Numbered from the stretch's first letter, positions 7,589-17,036 are shown. The stretch: DNA of 38,280 bases from DASTPP01 sp035762175 (GCA_035762175.1 DASTPP010000077.1:1-38280); one strand, 5' to 3'. Numbers and translations are program-made. The notes: generated from the letters alone by a model not told the origin.

Positions 7589-9688
7589 TCATTGTGCGGC
7601 ACTCCTTGCCCGGGCTGGTTTGCCAGGCTTGCGGGGGGGCTCCTCGACTCGACACGGGCGCCCGCCAAGGACGCGCCGGCGGCGCAACGCTTCTTGAACT
7701 TCGGGACGCTTCAGATCTTCGGACAGGATCTGCCAGGGTGCATCGAAGACGACCTGCCGCGCTGGCAGCACTTTCTGTTGAATGAGCTTTCGGATGACGT
7801 GACTCGGAACGCCGAGTTCGCGCGCCGCCTCGACCATCGTCAGGCAGCGCCCGTCCTTCGTCGCCGATTCGTACCCCGGGATGCCGGACTTGCGCCGATA
7901 GCTGCCGACGCGTTGGGCCGTCCACGTGTGCCCTTGGCCCGTCGTCGAACCCATGCGATTCAACGTCGCCGCCACGTGCTCGTCCGACCACTTCGTCGCC
8001 ATCGCGCGGATCACTTGGCCGGCCTCGGGCGAGGTGCGGTGGGTGTGCTCCCCCGGTCGCGGCTTTCGGACCCGCACCTCCGAGTGCGCGCCGCCGCGCC
8101 AGTGCAGCACGAGCACGACCTCGCGCGTCGCCTCGTCGACGTCGACCACGATCTCTTCGATCAGCGTGCGCACCAGTCGCTGTCGGACGCGCATGTCGAC
8201 CCCGGGGGCACGCCACGCCGCCTCGAGGTCCGTCGCCAAGGATGCCAGCTGCGCCCGTTCGACCTTCGGCTCCGCGGCCGTGGCCTTCGCCGCGAGGCGC
8301 GCTTCGCACGCGCGCAGTCGTTCGAGGGCCGCGTTCCAGCGCGCTTCGAGTTCCGCAGCAACGAGCCGATTGTCCGGGTCGACGGTGGCGTACCGGCGCT
8401 CGGCGATGCGAACGTCATAGCGCGCTTGCTCGCACTCGAGCTCGAGAGCCCGCCGCCGCTCCTCCCGTCGCTGGTCGTCTTCGCGCTGCGCCACGGCGAC
8501 AGCTTCCACCGCGGCCGGTTGCACGGCAACGAGGATCTCACGCGCGATGGCCTCGTCGGGACGGCGCGAGCCGAAGGAGATGCACCACGCGATGCCGTGC
8601 ATGGTGTGGCCGCCCCGGCAGGCGTAGCGCAGCAAGCGGCGCCCGCTGTAGGCCACCTGCAGCATGCGTCCGCACCGGCGGCAGCGCAGCAGGCTGGTCA
8701 GCAGCGCGCCCCCGCCGCGCGCCGACTTCGCGGCGCCCGCGGGCTTGGCGAACGTGTTGCGGGCGAGCAGGGCGAGATTGCGTTCGTACTGAGCCCACGA
8801 GACGTACGCGGCGTGGTGGTCGTGCAGCAAGACCGACCACTCGCCGACGGGGCGTTCGTGGCCGTACGTCGTACGCAACCGCCCGTCGGCCAATCGCGTG
8901 CGCGGCTCAGTTTTCCCATAGGCATAGGCGCCCGCATAAAATGGATTGCGGAGTACGGCGATGACGTTGCGGTACGCCGGCGCTCGCCACGCCAACTCGC
9001 GCAGGCGCTTGCCGTCGGCGGGGCGGGGGAACGTCAGGCCTTCGCGCCGCATGTGAAGCAGGACTTGGCGGGCGCTGCCGAGTCGCTCGAACAAGCGGAA
9101 GACGGTGCGCACGGCCTGCTGCACGCGCCGATCGGGGTCGAGCTCGAGGCCCGACTCTTTCGACCAAAGGTAGCCGACGGGCACGGGCAGTCGCAGCTCG
9201 CCGCGTTGTGCCTTGGTCCGCGCCCCTTCGACCAGCCGGCGTCGCAGCACGGTCAGCTCGAATTCGCTCATCGTGCCCTTGAGGCCGAGCAGCAAGCGAT
9301 CGTTGGGCTGACTCGGGTCGTAGGCGCCCTCGGCGTCGATCACACGCGCGCCGACCAACCCGCACAGCTCGAGCAGGTGGTGCCAGTCGCGGCCGTTGCG
9401 CGCCAGACGCGACGCCTCGAGACAGAAGACGGCGCCGACCGTGCCTTCGCACAACTGACCGACCAGCGCTTGGAAGCCCGGTCGCTCGGCGTGGCCGCTC
9501 GCCGAGCGGCCGAGGTCGTCGTCGAGGACGGTGACGTCGCGAAAGCCATAGGCGCGCGCCAGGTCGGCCAGGTCGTACTGCTGTCGCTGGCTCTCGAGGT
9601 TGTGGAGCACTTGGGCGCCCGTCGATTGCCGCACGTATACGACGGCACGTCGGCCGAGCACGTTCGGCGGCAGCTCAGCGCGCTTCAT
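7589..9688 (-). CDS. Large serine recombinase
   Basis: This 699-residue protein begins with the serine recombinase catalytic domain. The motif YVRQST puts the nucleophile at Ser22, followed by DDDLGRS (57-62), LEASRLARNGRDW (90-102) and LKGTMSEFEL (136-145). A recombinase DNA-binding domain follows (about 165-300), then a zinc ribbon with Cys336, Cys339, Cys357 and Cys369, and a coiled-coil segment (about 385-470). The C-terminus adds a helix-turn-helix-like part (TMVEAARELGVPSHVIRKLI). The ATG overlaps the stop of the upstream gene as ATGA, so translation is probably coupled. This arrangement is typical of mobile elements that integrate without transposase. The protein looks full length and intact. 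A 14-bp repeat shared with the far end of the element lies inside its last codons. Confidence 0.9.
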   Translation of the reverse strand: MKRAELPPNVLGRRAVVYVRQSTGAQVLHNLESQRQQYDLADLARAYGFRDVTVLDDDLGRSASGHAERPGFQALVGQLCEGTVGAVFCLEASRLARNGRDWHHLLELCGLVGARVIDAEGAYDPSQPNDRLLLGLKGTMSEFELTVLRRRLVEGARTKAQRGELRLPVPVGYLWSKESGLELDPDRRVQQAVRTVFRLFERLGSARQVLLHMRREGLTFPRPADGKRLRELAWRAPAYRNVIAVLRNPFYAGAYAYGKTEPRTRLADGRLRTTYGHERPVGEWSVLLHDHHAAYVSWAQYERNLALLARNTFAKPAGAAKSARGGGALLTSLLRCRRCGRMLQVAYSGRRLLRYACRGGHTMHGIAWCISFGSRRPDEAIAREILVAVQPAAVEAVAVAQREDDQRREERRRALELECEQARYDVRIAERRYATVDPDNRLVAAELEARWNAALERLRACEARLAAKATAAEPKVERAQLASLATDLEAAWRAPGVDMRVRQRLVRTLIEEIVVDVDEATREVVLVLHWRGGAHSEVRVRKPRPGEHTHRTSPEAGQVIRAMATKWSDEHVAATLNRMGSTTGQGHTWTAQRVGSYRRKSGIPGYESATKDGRCLTMVEAARELGVPSHVIRKLIQQKVLPARQVVFDAPWQILSEDLKRPEVQEALRRRRVLGGRPCRVEEPPRKPGKPARARSAAQ
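7646..7659. repeat. 14-bp direct repeat, copy 1 (possible att core)
   Basis: The sequence GACTCGACACGGGC occurs here, near the 3' end of the recombinase gene, and again at 10124-10137 just upstream of the companion gene. The two copies are in the same orientation and bracket the element. The flanking bases do not match, so the identity is limited to 14 bp. It may mark the crossover site. Confidence 0.45.
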
Positions 9689-10113
9689 CGCTGCCCTCGC
9701 GCCGACCGCTCGCTCGCGCCCGCGCGGCCGCCAGAAGAAGTTCGGCGAGGACGGCGACCAGGTGCGTCCGCGCGAGTGCGTCCAGGGGCGCGATCCGGTC
9801 GGGGCCCGTCGTTGCCAGAGGGACGTGTCGCTTCGCTCTTCTCACGATCGACCTCCTTGCCCCCCGCGGGGGCGTCGGAGCGATCAGAACCGAGAACGTC
9901 GAGCGCGCGGCGGAGATCGAGAAGTGCCCCGAGCGAGGCGCGCCGGGGGCCGAGCGTCATGCCGACGCACGCTCCGGCGTCGAGCATCCACGCCGGGATG
10001 ACGAGATTGGCCCCTTGCGGGGTCGAGCAGACGGCGACGTGCTCTCCCTTCCGCTGTTCGCGGTAGACGACCTCGACGCGCTGCCCGAACGAGGGGTGCC
10101 ACGGGTAATGCAC
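9685..10113 (-). CDS. Recombinase-associated accessory protein
   Basis: The 142-residue protein starts at GTG 10113 (MHYPWHPSFGQRVEVVYREQRKGE...). Residues of about 1-75 look conserved, with aromatic and charged strands and a helix (ASLGALLDLRRALDVLG). The last ~65 residues are Arg/Pro/Gly-rich and probably disordered. I recall small proteins beginning like this directly upstream of large serine recombinases in many bacteria, possibly the DUF5372 group, but I cannot confirm the family name. Its stop overlaps the recombinase ATG (ATGA), so the two are made together. It probably assists or regulates recombination. No catalytic motif is visible. Confidence 0.7.
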   Translation of the reverse strand: MHYPWHPSFGQRVEVVYREQRKGEHVAVCSTPQGANLVIPAWMLDAGACVGMTLGPRRASLGALLDLRRALDVLGSDRSDAPAGGKEVDREKSEATRPSGNDGPRPDRAPGRTRADAPGRRPRRTSSGGRAGASERSARGQR

Positions 10114-10123
10114 CTGAGCCTGG

Positions 10124-10137
10124 GACTCGACACGGGC
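10124..10137. repeat. 14-bp direct repeat, copy 2 (possible att core)
   Basis: This is the second copy of GACTCGACACGGGC, 11 bp upstream of the accessory gene start. With copy 1 at 7646-7659 it frames the recombinase element. Confidence 0.45.
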
Positions 10138-10160
10138 AGAATGAAACGGGACTCGTCAGG

Positions 10161-10176
10161 CGACGAAGCTTCGTCG
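10161..10176. promoter_or_regulatory. 16-bp perfect palindrome
   Basis: CGACGAAGCTTCGTCG is a perfect palindrome between the mobile element and the sigma-54 activator gene. It could be an operator, or the stem of a short transcript-end hairpin. Its half-site CGACGAAG also forms the inner arms of the structure at 22643-22684. Confidence 0.45.
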
Positions 10177-10177
10177 T

Positions 10178-10217
10178 CGTGACGTCTTTTCGTGGTCTCG
10201 TGACGATTTTTCGTGGT
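10178..10217. repeat. Two 19-bp direct repeats, 21-bp period
   Basis: Copies at 10178-10196 and 10199-10217 match at 17 of 19 positions and share the pattern CGTGACG-TTTTCGTGGT. The spacing of two helical turns would put both on one face of the DNA, as for an activator site. They lie just upstream of the chosen start (10236) of the sigma-54 activator gene and may serve autoregulation. Confidence 0.55.
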
Positions 10218-10235
10218 AGCTACGTCCCGGTCCCC

Positions 10236-11834
<1,599 letters not shown>

Positions 11835-12000
11835 ATCGCGCGGGGGCCCCGCATTCGGCCGGGCGATGCCGCCCATCGATCGAACGAATGAGCGGAGGGG
11901 GCGCGAGGGCCTTAGGTAAAGGTTGTCCGGAGGCGTCGTCGCCGAGGGGCCGCGAAGGCCCCCGGCGGCCGCGCGCCCCGGCTCACCCCGGAGCCACCCC

Positions 12001-12528
12001 ATGCGAACCCGAGCCTGGCTCGCGGCGGCCCTTGCCGCCGCGGCACCCGCCCTCTTGCCCCCCGCGGCCTCGCCCGCCGCGGCCCAATCCGCGCCCGATG
12101 CCGCCCAGGCGGCGCGCGCCGATCTCGACGCGCTCTACAAGGGCGACTACCGCCGCGCCTTCGTCGAGAAGAACGCCGACCTCTTCGGCCGGCACATCGC
12201 GCCCGACCTGCGCTATTCGTCGTACGACGGCTCGACGGCCGACGCCGAGGGCTTGAAGGCCTTCGTCGCGGGCCGCATCGCCACGATCGAGCGGGTGGTC
12301 GAGCACAGCGTGAGCCTCGAGCACGTCACGGTCGACGAGGCCGGGCGCATCACCGCCGTGGTCACGCTGACGACGGTGCTCGATCTGCGCTCGCCCGCCG
12401 GCACGATCTACACCGAGACCGGCGTCAGCACCTACCGCGACGCGTTCGTCAAGCAGGCCGACGGCTCGCTGCTCGAGGTGAGCGCCGAGCTCTTGCGCAG
12501 CCACACCGCCCGCGCCCCCAGGCCCTGA
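12001..12528 (+). CDS. Exported NTF2/SnoaL-like protein (paralogue 1)
   Basis: From ATG 12001, with GGAG 7 nt upstream, the protein has 175 residues. A signal peptide covers about residues 1-28 (ending AAAQS). The rest fits the NTF2/SnoaL alpha-beta barrel: a first helix with ALYKGDYRRAFVEKNADLF, then strands DLRYSSYDG, VSLEHVTVDEAGRITAVVTLTTVLDLRS and TYRDAFVKQADGSLLEVSAEL. Such domains bind small ligands or act as enzymes on them; no catalytic residues can be assigned. A second copy follows 34 bp downstream, and a 51-bp block is identical between the two (12124-12174 and 12725-12775). A longer in-frame start exists upstream but would bury the signal peptide. Confidence 0.75.
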   Translation: MRTRAWLAAALAAAAPALLPPAASPAAAQSAPDAAQAARADLDALYKGDYRRAFVEKNADLFGRHIAPDLRYSSYDGSTADAEGLKAFVAGRIATIERVVEHSVSLEHVTVDEAGRITAVVTLTTVLDLRSPAGTIYTETGVSTYRDAFVKQADGSLLEVSAELLRSHTARAPRP

Positions 12529-12562
12529 GCGCCCCCCCAGCCCCACCCGGAGCCAGACCACC

Positions 12563-13123
12563 ATGCGACTCTCGAACCTGCGCGGGGCCGCGCTCTTCGC
12601 GGCCCTGCTCGCTGCTGCCCCCCTCGGCTGCACTTCGGACGACGACGGCGGCGCGCCGCCCGTCGAGGCGGCGCCCATCGAGGCCGCCGAAGACGCGGAC
12701 GCCGTCGCGGCGGCGCGCGACGACCTCGACGCGCTCTACAAGGGCGACTACCGCCGCGCCTTCGTCGAGAAGAACCCCGACTTCTTTCTGCGGCACATCC
12801 CCGACGACTTTACCTCGACCCAGGTCGACGGCTCGCGCGCGCGCGCGGCCGAGCTGCGGCAGTTCTTCCCCCAGTTTATGGCGGCGATCGAGCGCACGCT
12901 CGAGCACAACGTGACGATCGAGCAGGTCAAGGTGCGGGGCGACCGCATCGAGGCGGTCGTCACCCTCACGACGGTGCTCGATTTGCGCTCGCCCGCGGGC
13001 GTCGTCTACAACGAGATCTCGGTCGGCACGTACCTCGACACCTTCGTGCGCCGAGACGGCACGCTTTTCGAGGTGAGCGGCGAGCAGCTTCGCTCGTCGG
13101 TCACGGGCGGCCCGAGGCCCTGA
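12563..13123 (+). CDS. NTF2/SnoaL-like lipoprotein (paralogue 2)
   Basis: This 186-residue protein is a lipoprotein version of the preceding gene product. The lipobox is APLGC with Cys23, followed by an acidic linker (TSDDDGG...). Residues of about 55-180 align along their length with paralogue 1: ALYKGDYRRAFVEKN is identical, VTLTTVLDLRSPAG is identical, and the C-terminal strand FEVSGEQL matches. It probably sits in the inner or outer membrane, while paralogue 1 is soluble in the periplasm. The pair arose by tandem duplication, and the two are likely cotranscribed (34-bp gap, GGAG before the ATG). Ligand and reaction are unknown. Its 3' end has itself been duplicated in tandem just after the stop. 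Confidence 0.75.
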   Translation: MRLSNLRGAALFAALLAAAPLGCTSDDDGGAPPVEAAPIEAAEDADAVAAARDDLDALYKGDYRRAFVEKNPDFFLRHIPDDFTSTQVDGSRARAAELRQFFPQFMAAIERTLEHNVTIEQVKVRGDRIEAVVTLTTVLDLRSPAGVVYNEISVGTYLDTFVRRDGTLFEVSGEQLRSSVTGGPRP

Positions 13124-13174
13124 GCCGGGCAGCTTCGCCCGTCGGTCACGGGCGGCCCCGGGTCCTGGGCCGGG
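13084..13174. repeat. ~45-bp tandem duplication of a gene 3' end
   Basis: The last 40 bases of paralogue 2, including its stop, plus a few more (13084-13128) are repeated directly at 13129-13174 with a few substitutions. The second copy is non-coding. Each copy contains CCGTCGGTCACGGG or a close variant, which in copy 2 folds as a small hairpin and is followed by another (GGCCC...GGGCC). The array may act as a transcription end before the GH31 gene. Confidence 0.8.
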
Positions 13175-13249
13175 GGGCGGGCCGGCCGGCGGGCGACGCG
13201 GGGCCACCGCGCCCTTGCCGCCGGCGCGCGCCGGGGCTTCTGTCGTCCC

Positions 13250-16200
13250 ATGCGGACGATGCGCCTCGCGCCCTGGGCCCTCGGCGCGTTCTTGCTCGCG
13301 GGGCGGGCGTGGGCCCTGCCCGGCAACGCGTGGCACCTGCCCCGGGGGGCCGAGCCGGGCATCGCGTCGATGCGCGACCCGGTGCTCGGCGTCACCCCCG
13401 GGCGCGCGGTGCGCGTCTACAGCGGCAACCAGTTCAAGGGCGAGGGGGGCGAGCCCGGCAACCAGCTGCAGACGGGCAGCGCGGTCTTGTGGCGCCGGGC
13501 GGGGGCGGCCGACTTCGTCGAGGCGCCGATGGCCTTCTTCGCCGAGGCCGGCAACAACAAGTACTACGTCGCCGAGCTGTCCGCGTCGGGCCTGCGCCCG
13601 GGCGACGGCGTCGAGTACTACCTGCGCGTCGCCTACGACGATCACGACACGACCTTCGTCTACGGCGACGACGACGCCTCGCGCGCGACGGCCGACGAGG
13701 CGCTCGCGCGGGCCGCGCCCTTCGCCTTCGTCGTCGAGCCCGAGGCCGAGCCCGCGGGCGACTTCGTCGCGCTCGACGCGCCGCCCTGGCGGGCGCAGCT
13801 CGACCGCGCGAGCGGGCACCTGCGCCTGGTCGGCCCGGGCACCTCGGTGACGGTGCTGCCCGCGCTCGCCCGCGTCGGGGGCGCCTGGGCGGCGGTCGGG
13901 GCGCTCGCCGCGGCGACGCCCGCGCCCGGGGGCGGGCTCGAGCTCGAGCAGGCCTTCGGGGCGGGCGCGGTGCGCGCGTCGCTGCGCTTTTCGGCCGAGG
14001 GCGTGCTGCGCTACGAGGTGCTCGACTGGCGGGGGCCCGCGCCCGAGCGGCTGCGCGTCTCGGTGCAGACGCCCGGCGGCGAGCACGCCTACGGCCTCGG
14101 CGAGAAGTTCAACGCCTTCGACCAGGCGGGCCGCCGCGCGCACCTGACGGCCCGCGACGTCGCCGGCGCGAAGGGCGACGCCGCGTACAAGGTCGCGCCC
14201 TGGTGGCTCAGCTCGCGCGGGCACGGCTTTCACTTCGACGCCTCGCACGAGGCCTTCTTCGACCTCGGCGCGGGCGCCCGCGACCGCTTCGCCCTCGACG
14301 TGCTCGGCGGCGCCCTGCGCTACCACGTCGTCGGCGGCCCCGCGCCCGCCGACGCCCTCGCGCGCTATACGGGCTACAGCGGCCGCCCGCCCGCGCCCCC
14401 GCCCTGGGCCTTCGCGCCGTGGGTCTCGAGCGACCACTGGCGCGACGGCGGCGAGGTCCGTTACGTGCTCACGCGCCTCGCCGAGCTGGGCATCCCCGGC
14501 TCGGTCTTCGTCTTCGACTCGCCCTGGGAGACCTCGTACAACGACTTCACGTGGAACGCCGCCCAGTTCGCCCGCGGCGGCACCTACGAGGGGCGCGCGT
14601 GGGCGGGCTTCGACTCGCCCCGCGCGATGCTCGAGTTCTTGCGGGCGCACGGCTACAAGGCGGTGCTCTGGCTGACGCCCTTCGTCAACGTGCGCTCGAA
14701 CGACGAGGGCGTGCCCGGGCAGAACACCGGCAAGGCCGCGCCCTACGACGAGGCGGCCGCGGCGGGCCTCTTCGTGCGGGCGGCGCCGGGCGGGCCCCCG
14801 CTCGTCGTCGACTGGTGGAAGGGCTCGGGCAGCCCCCTCGACTTCACCAACCCCGCCGCGCGCGCCTGGCTCGCCGGGCGCCTCGGCGCGCTCGCCGCCG
14901 CGGGCGACGGCGTCGTCGGCGGCTTCAAGGCCGACGACGGCGAGGGCGATTACATCCCGCTCGACGCGGCGTACGCCGACGGCCGGCGCGGCGACGAGAT
15001 GCGCAACGGCTACGGCCTCGAGTACCACCGCGCCGTCTGGGGCGTGCTCGGGCGCGAGGGCGTGCTCTTCGCGCGCAGCGGCTTCACCGGCTCGCAGGCC
15101 TTCCCCGCGTCCTGGAGCGGCGACAACGAGGCGAACTTCGGCGCCGACAACGGCCTGCCGAGCGTCGTCGTCGCGGGCCTGTCGGCCGCGATGAGCGGCT
15201 ACGCCTTCTGGGGCCACGACGTCGGCGGCTACCTCGACCAGAACCCGAGCCCCGACCAAGACGATCTCTTCACGCGCTGGGCGCAGTTCGGCGCGCTCTC
15301 GCCCCTGATGCAGCTGCACCGGCAGGTGACGCTCGGCCGCCAGTACCCGTGGAGCTACTCGCCCGCCGCGCTCGCCAACTACGTCGCCTGCGCCCGGCTG
15401 CACACCCGGCTCTTCCCGTATCTTTATACGCTCGCGGGCGAGGCCGAGCGCACGGGCCTGCCGCTCCTCCGGCCGCTCGCGCTCGCTTGGCCGAACGAGC
15501 CCGCGGTGCAGGGCATTCAAGACGAGTATTTGCTCGGCCCCGACCTGCTCGTCGCCCCCGTGCTCGCCGAGCGCGCCCGCTCGCGCCGCGTCTTTCTGCC
15601 GCCCGGCGGCTGGTACGATTACTTCTCGCACGCCTACCACCCCGGCGGCGGGTGGCTCGACTGGGCCGACCCCGAGCCGTCGCACTTTCCGCTCTTCGTC
15701 CGCCGGGGCGCGCTCTTGCCCCTGCTCGGCCGGGACGACGTCATGACCCTCGTCGACCCGGCCTACCTGCGCGGCGCGGCGGTGCGCACGGCCGACGCCT
15801 CGCTCGCCTTCGACGTCTACCCGGCCGAGGCGGCCTCGTCGGTCGCGCTCTACGACGGCACCTCGCTCGCGGCGCGCCCCCGCGCGGGCGCGCTCGATCT
15901 CGAGCTCGGCTCGGCCCCGCGCCCGCTCTCGCTGCGCGTCTTCGCCGCCGAGCCCGCGCGCGTGCTCCACCAGGGCGCCCCGCTCGCGCGCGCCGAAGGC
16001 GCGGCCGCGCTCGACGCGTCCGAGGCGGGCTGGGCCGTCGAGGGCCCCTTCGTCCGCGTCAAGGTGGCGCACGCGGGCGGCAGCGCCCTCGTCTCGCTCG
16101 AGGGGCTCGCCGCGCCGGCCGCGCCGTCGGCGGGCGCGCGCGAGGGGGGCTGCTCCTGCCGTCAGGGCCCGGGGCGCGAGGGCGGGCGGGCGGCGGCCGT

Positions 16201-16264
16201 GGCGGCGGCGCTCGCGGCCCTCGGCGCGCTCTTCGCCAAACGGCGAAGAAAAGGCGCGGCGTGA
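13250..16264 (+). CDS. Exported GH31 glycosidase with MYXO-CTERM-like tail
   Basis: The 1004-residue protein has a signal peptide (about 1-22, ending GRAWA-LPG). An N-terminal beta-rich domain (about 30-175) with repeated Tyr and Asp precedes the GH31 beta-sandwich and barrel. Family landmarks are GLGEKFNAFDQ, FVFDSPWETSYNDFTWN, GFKADDGEGDY with the expected nucleophile Asp562, SWSGDNEANF with the expected acid/base Asp625, and GYAFWGHDVGG. Members hydrolyse alpha-glucosides or alpha-xylosides from the non-reducing end; substrate cannot be read here. The end (965-1004) has a Cys pair (968, 970), a hydrophobic Ala/Leu helix and an RRR cluster, which is the MYXO-CTERM sorting pattern. It is therefore expected to be anchored or processed at the cell surface. 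It is monocistronic, with no sugar transporter beside it. Start 13250 is followed by a second in-frame ATG at 13259. Confidence 0.88.
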   Translation: MRTMRLAPWALGAFLLAGRAWALPGNAWHLPRGAEPGIASMRDPVLGVTPGRAVRVYSGNQFKGEGGEPGNQLQTGSAVLWRRAGAADFVEAPMAFFAEAGNNKYYVAELSASGLRPGDGVEYYLRVAYDDHDTTFVYGDDDASRATADEALARAAPFAFVVEPEAEPAGDFVALDAPPWRAQLDRASGHLRLVGPGTSVTVLPALARVGGAWAAVGALAAATPAPGGGLELEQAFGAGAVRASLRFSAEGVLRYEVLDWRGPAPERLRVSVQTPGGEHAYGLGEKFNAFDQAGRRAHLTARDVAGAKGDAAYKVAPWWLSSRGHGFHFDASHEAFFDLGAGARDRFALDVLGGALRYHVVGGPAPADALARYTGYSGRPPAPPPWAFAPWVSSDHWRDGGEVRYVLTRLAELGIPGSVFVFDSPWETSYNDFTWNAAQFARGGTYEGRAWAGFDSPRAMLEFLRAHGYKAVLWLTPFVNVRSNDEGVPGQNTGKAAPYDEAAAAGLFVRAAPGGPPLVVDWWKGSGSPLDFTNPAARAWLAGRLGALAAAGDGVVGGFKADDGEGDYIPLDAAYADGRRGDEMRNGYGLEYHRAVWGVLGREGVLFARSGFTGSQAFPASWSGDNEANFGADNGLPSVVVAGLSAAMSGYAFWGHDVGGYLDQNPSPDQDDLFTRWAQFGALSPLMQLHRQVTLGRQYPWSYSPAALANYVACARLHTRLFPYLYTLAGEAERTGLPLLRPLALAWPNEPAVQGIQDEYLLGPDLLVAPVLAERARSRRVFLPPGGWYDYFSHAYHPGGGWLDWADPEPSHFPLFVRRGALLPLLGRDDVMTLVDPAYLRGAAVRTADASLAFDVYPAEAASSVALYDGTSLAARPRAGALDLELGSAPRPLSLRVFAAEPARVLHQGAPLARAEGAAALDASEAGWAVEGPFVRVKVAHAGGSALVSLEGLAAPAAPSAGAREGGCSCRQGPGREGGRAAAVAAALAALGALFAKRRRKGAA

Positions 16265-16304
16265 AGCCGGGCCGGACCGAACCCGAGGGTGAGCCGCTCT
16301 GCTT

Positions 16305-16589
16305 TTAGTGCGAGCCCTTGCGGGGGCTCTCGGGCGGGTCGGGCAGGCCCGCGAGCAGGGCGAGCTCGACCGGGTGGTAGGGCGGGCGGGGCGTGATGGG
16401 CTTGAGCACCTCGCCGCCCTTCTCGGCCAAGCGCGCGGCGCAGAGCGCGAGGCACGCCTTGCCCTGGCACCAGCCGGTGCCGAAGCCGGTGTAGCGCTTG
16501 AGCGACTCGACGTCGCGGTGGCCGTGCTCGATGGCCTCGTCGAGCTCGTGCAGCGTCACGTCTTCGCAGCGGCAGGCGAGCGTCTTCAC
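16305..16589 (-). CDS. BFD-like [2Fe-2S] protein
   Basis: The 94-residue protein starts at GTG 16589, one base after the QueD stop, so it is probably translated by coupling. It has the BFD-like [2Fe-2S] pattern: CRC with Cys6 and Cys8, the helix TLHELDEAIEHG, then LKRYTGFGTGWCQGKAC with Cys41 and Cys46. BFD-like domains occur alone or as parts of oxidoreductases, where the cluster passes electrons or aids iron release. The C-terminal ~35 residues carry a Pro-rich segment (ITPRPPYHPVE), as seen at the end of cluster domains in amine oxidase subunits. With only QueD beside it, the partner enzyme is not visible. Confidence 0.82.
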   Translation of the reverse strand: MKTLACRCEDVTLHELDEAIEHGHRDVESLKRYTGFGTGWCQGKACLALCAARLAEKGGEVLKPITPRPPYHPVELALLAGLPDPPESPRKGSH

Positions 16590-16590
16590 G

Positions 16591-16953
16591 TCAGTCTCCG
16601 CGGTACTCGCAGCGCGACTCGCAGGTCTCGTGCACGGTCACCTGGCAGAGGCTCGGCAGCGAGGGCTTGAGCTCGTCCCAGACCCACTTGGCGAGGTTCT
16701 CGCTCGTCGGGTTCTCGAGGCCCTCGACCTCGTTGAGGTAGTTGTGGTCGAGCCGATCGTGCAGGGGGCGCCAGAGGTCGAAGAGCTCGCCGAAGTCGAG
16801 AAACCAGCCCGTCTCGGGGTTGACCGGGCCTTCGATCGCGAGCTCGACCTTGAAGCTGTGGCCGTGCAGGCGCGCGCACTTGTGGCCCGGCGGCACGCGC
16901 GGCAGGCGGTGGGCGGCTTCGAAGCGGAACTCGTGGGTCAGGCGCACCTTCAT
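16591..16953 (-). CDS. queD: 6-carboxytetrahydropterin synthase (QueD-like)
   Basis: The 120-residue protein is the normal size for the 6-pyruvoyl-tetrahydropterin synthase/QueD family. Zinc ligands are His15 (EAAHRL), His30 and His32 (LHGHSF). The catalytic Cys26 sits in HKCARLHGH. The dyad region LDHNYLN contains Asp69 and His70, PTSENLAKWVW is the family signature helix, and Glu109 (VHET) would bind the pterin ring. QueD converts dihydroneopterin triphosphate to 6-carboxytetrahydropterin, the second step toward queuosine and other deazapurines. No other que gene is in the window. It is the first gene of a two-gene unit with a BFD-like protein. A PTPS enzyme making tetrahydrobiopterin precursors is the alternative. 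Confidence 0.88.
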   Translation of the reverse strand: MKVRLTHEFRFEAAHRLPRVPPGHKCARLHGHSFKVELAIEGPVNPETGWFLDFGELFDLWRPLHDRLDHNYLNEVEGLENPTSENLAKWVWDELKPSLPSLCQVTVHETCESRCEYRGD

Positions 16954-16962
16954 CGCGCCGGC

Positions 16963-16968
16963 AGTGTA
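16963..16968 (-). promoter_or_regulatory. Extended -10 box for queD
   Basis: On the minus strand TGC-TACACT ends 9 nt before the ATG at 16953. No Shine-Dalgarno site lies between, so the mRNA is probably leaderless. Confidence 0.5.
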
Positions 16969-17023
16969 GCACCCCGGGCGCCCTTCTGCGCGGCAGGGGG
17001 CTTGTCGGCCGCGGCCCGCCGAC

Positions 17024-17029
17024 TAGGCT
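17024..17029 (+). promoter_or_regulatory. -10-like TAGGCT before the lipoprotein operon
   Basis: TAGGCT ends 7 nt before ATG 17037. The surrounding CTAGGCTGGCGCCC differs by one base from CTAGGCTGACGCCC on the minus strand upstream of the large lipoprotein gene at 29252, so it may be a recurring promoter type. Confidence 0.4.
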
Positions 17030-17036
17030 GGCGCCC

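Larger units (their letters stand above)
7589..10137 (-). mobile_element. Serine-recombinase mobile element, ~2.5 kb
   Basis: The unit consists of a small accessory gene and a large serine recombinase, overlapping by ATGA, with a 14-bp direct repeat at 7646-7659 and 10124-10137. It sits next to truncated AhpD and cytochrome genes, as expected if insertion and later deletion damaged the target locus. The exact ends are uncertain: the right end is near 10137, and the left end could be at 7646 or just past the recombinase stop at 7589. No inverted terminal repeats of IS type were found. Confidence 0.6.

Noticed and set aside
7117..7668. Intact 183-residue protein on the minus strand
   Set aside because: Only the middle 60 residues are AhpD-like; the first part overlaps the recombinase end and the last part is an out-of-frame reading of the cytochrome.
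10179..10235. Upstream GTG start for the sigma-54 activator
   Set aside because: The extra 19 residues are encoded by the direct-repeat region, and homologous proteins as I recall them begin near the ATG at 10236.
12449..16072. Long minus-strand frame opposite the GH31 gene
   Set aside because: Antisense shadow of a clear GH31 protein; composition is low complexity.
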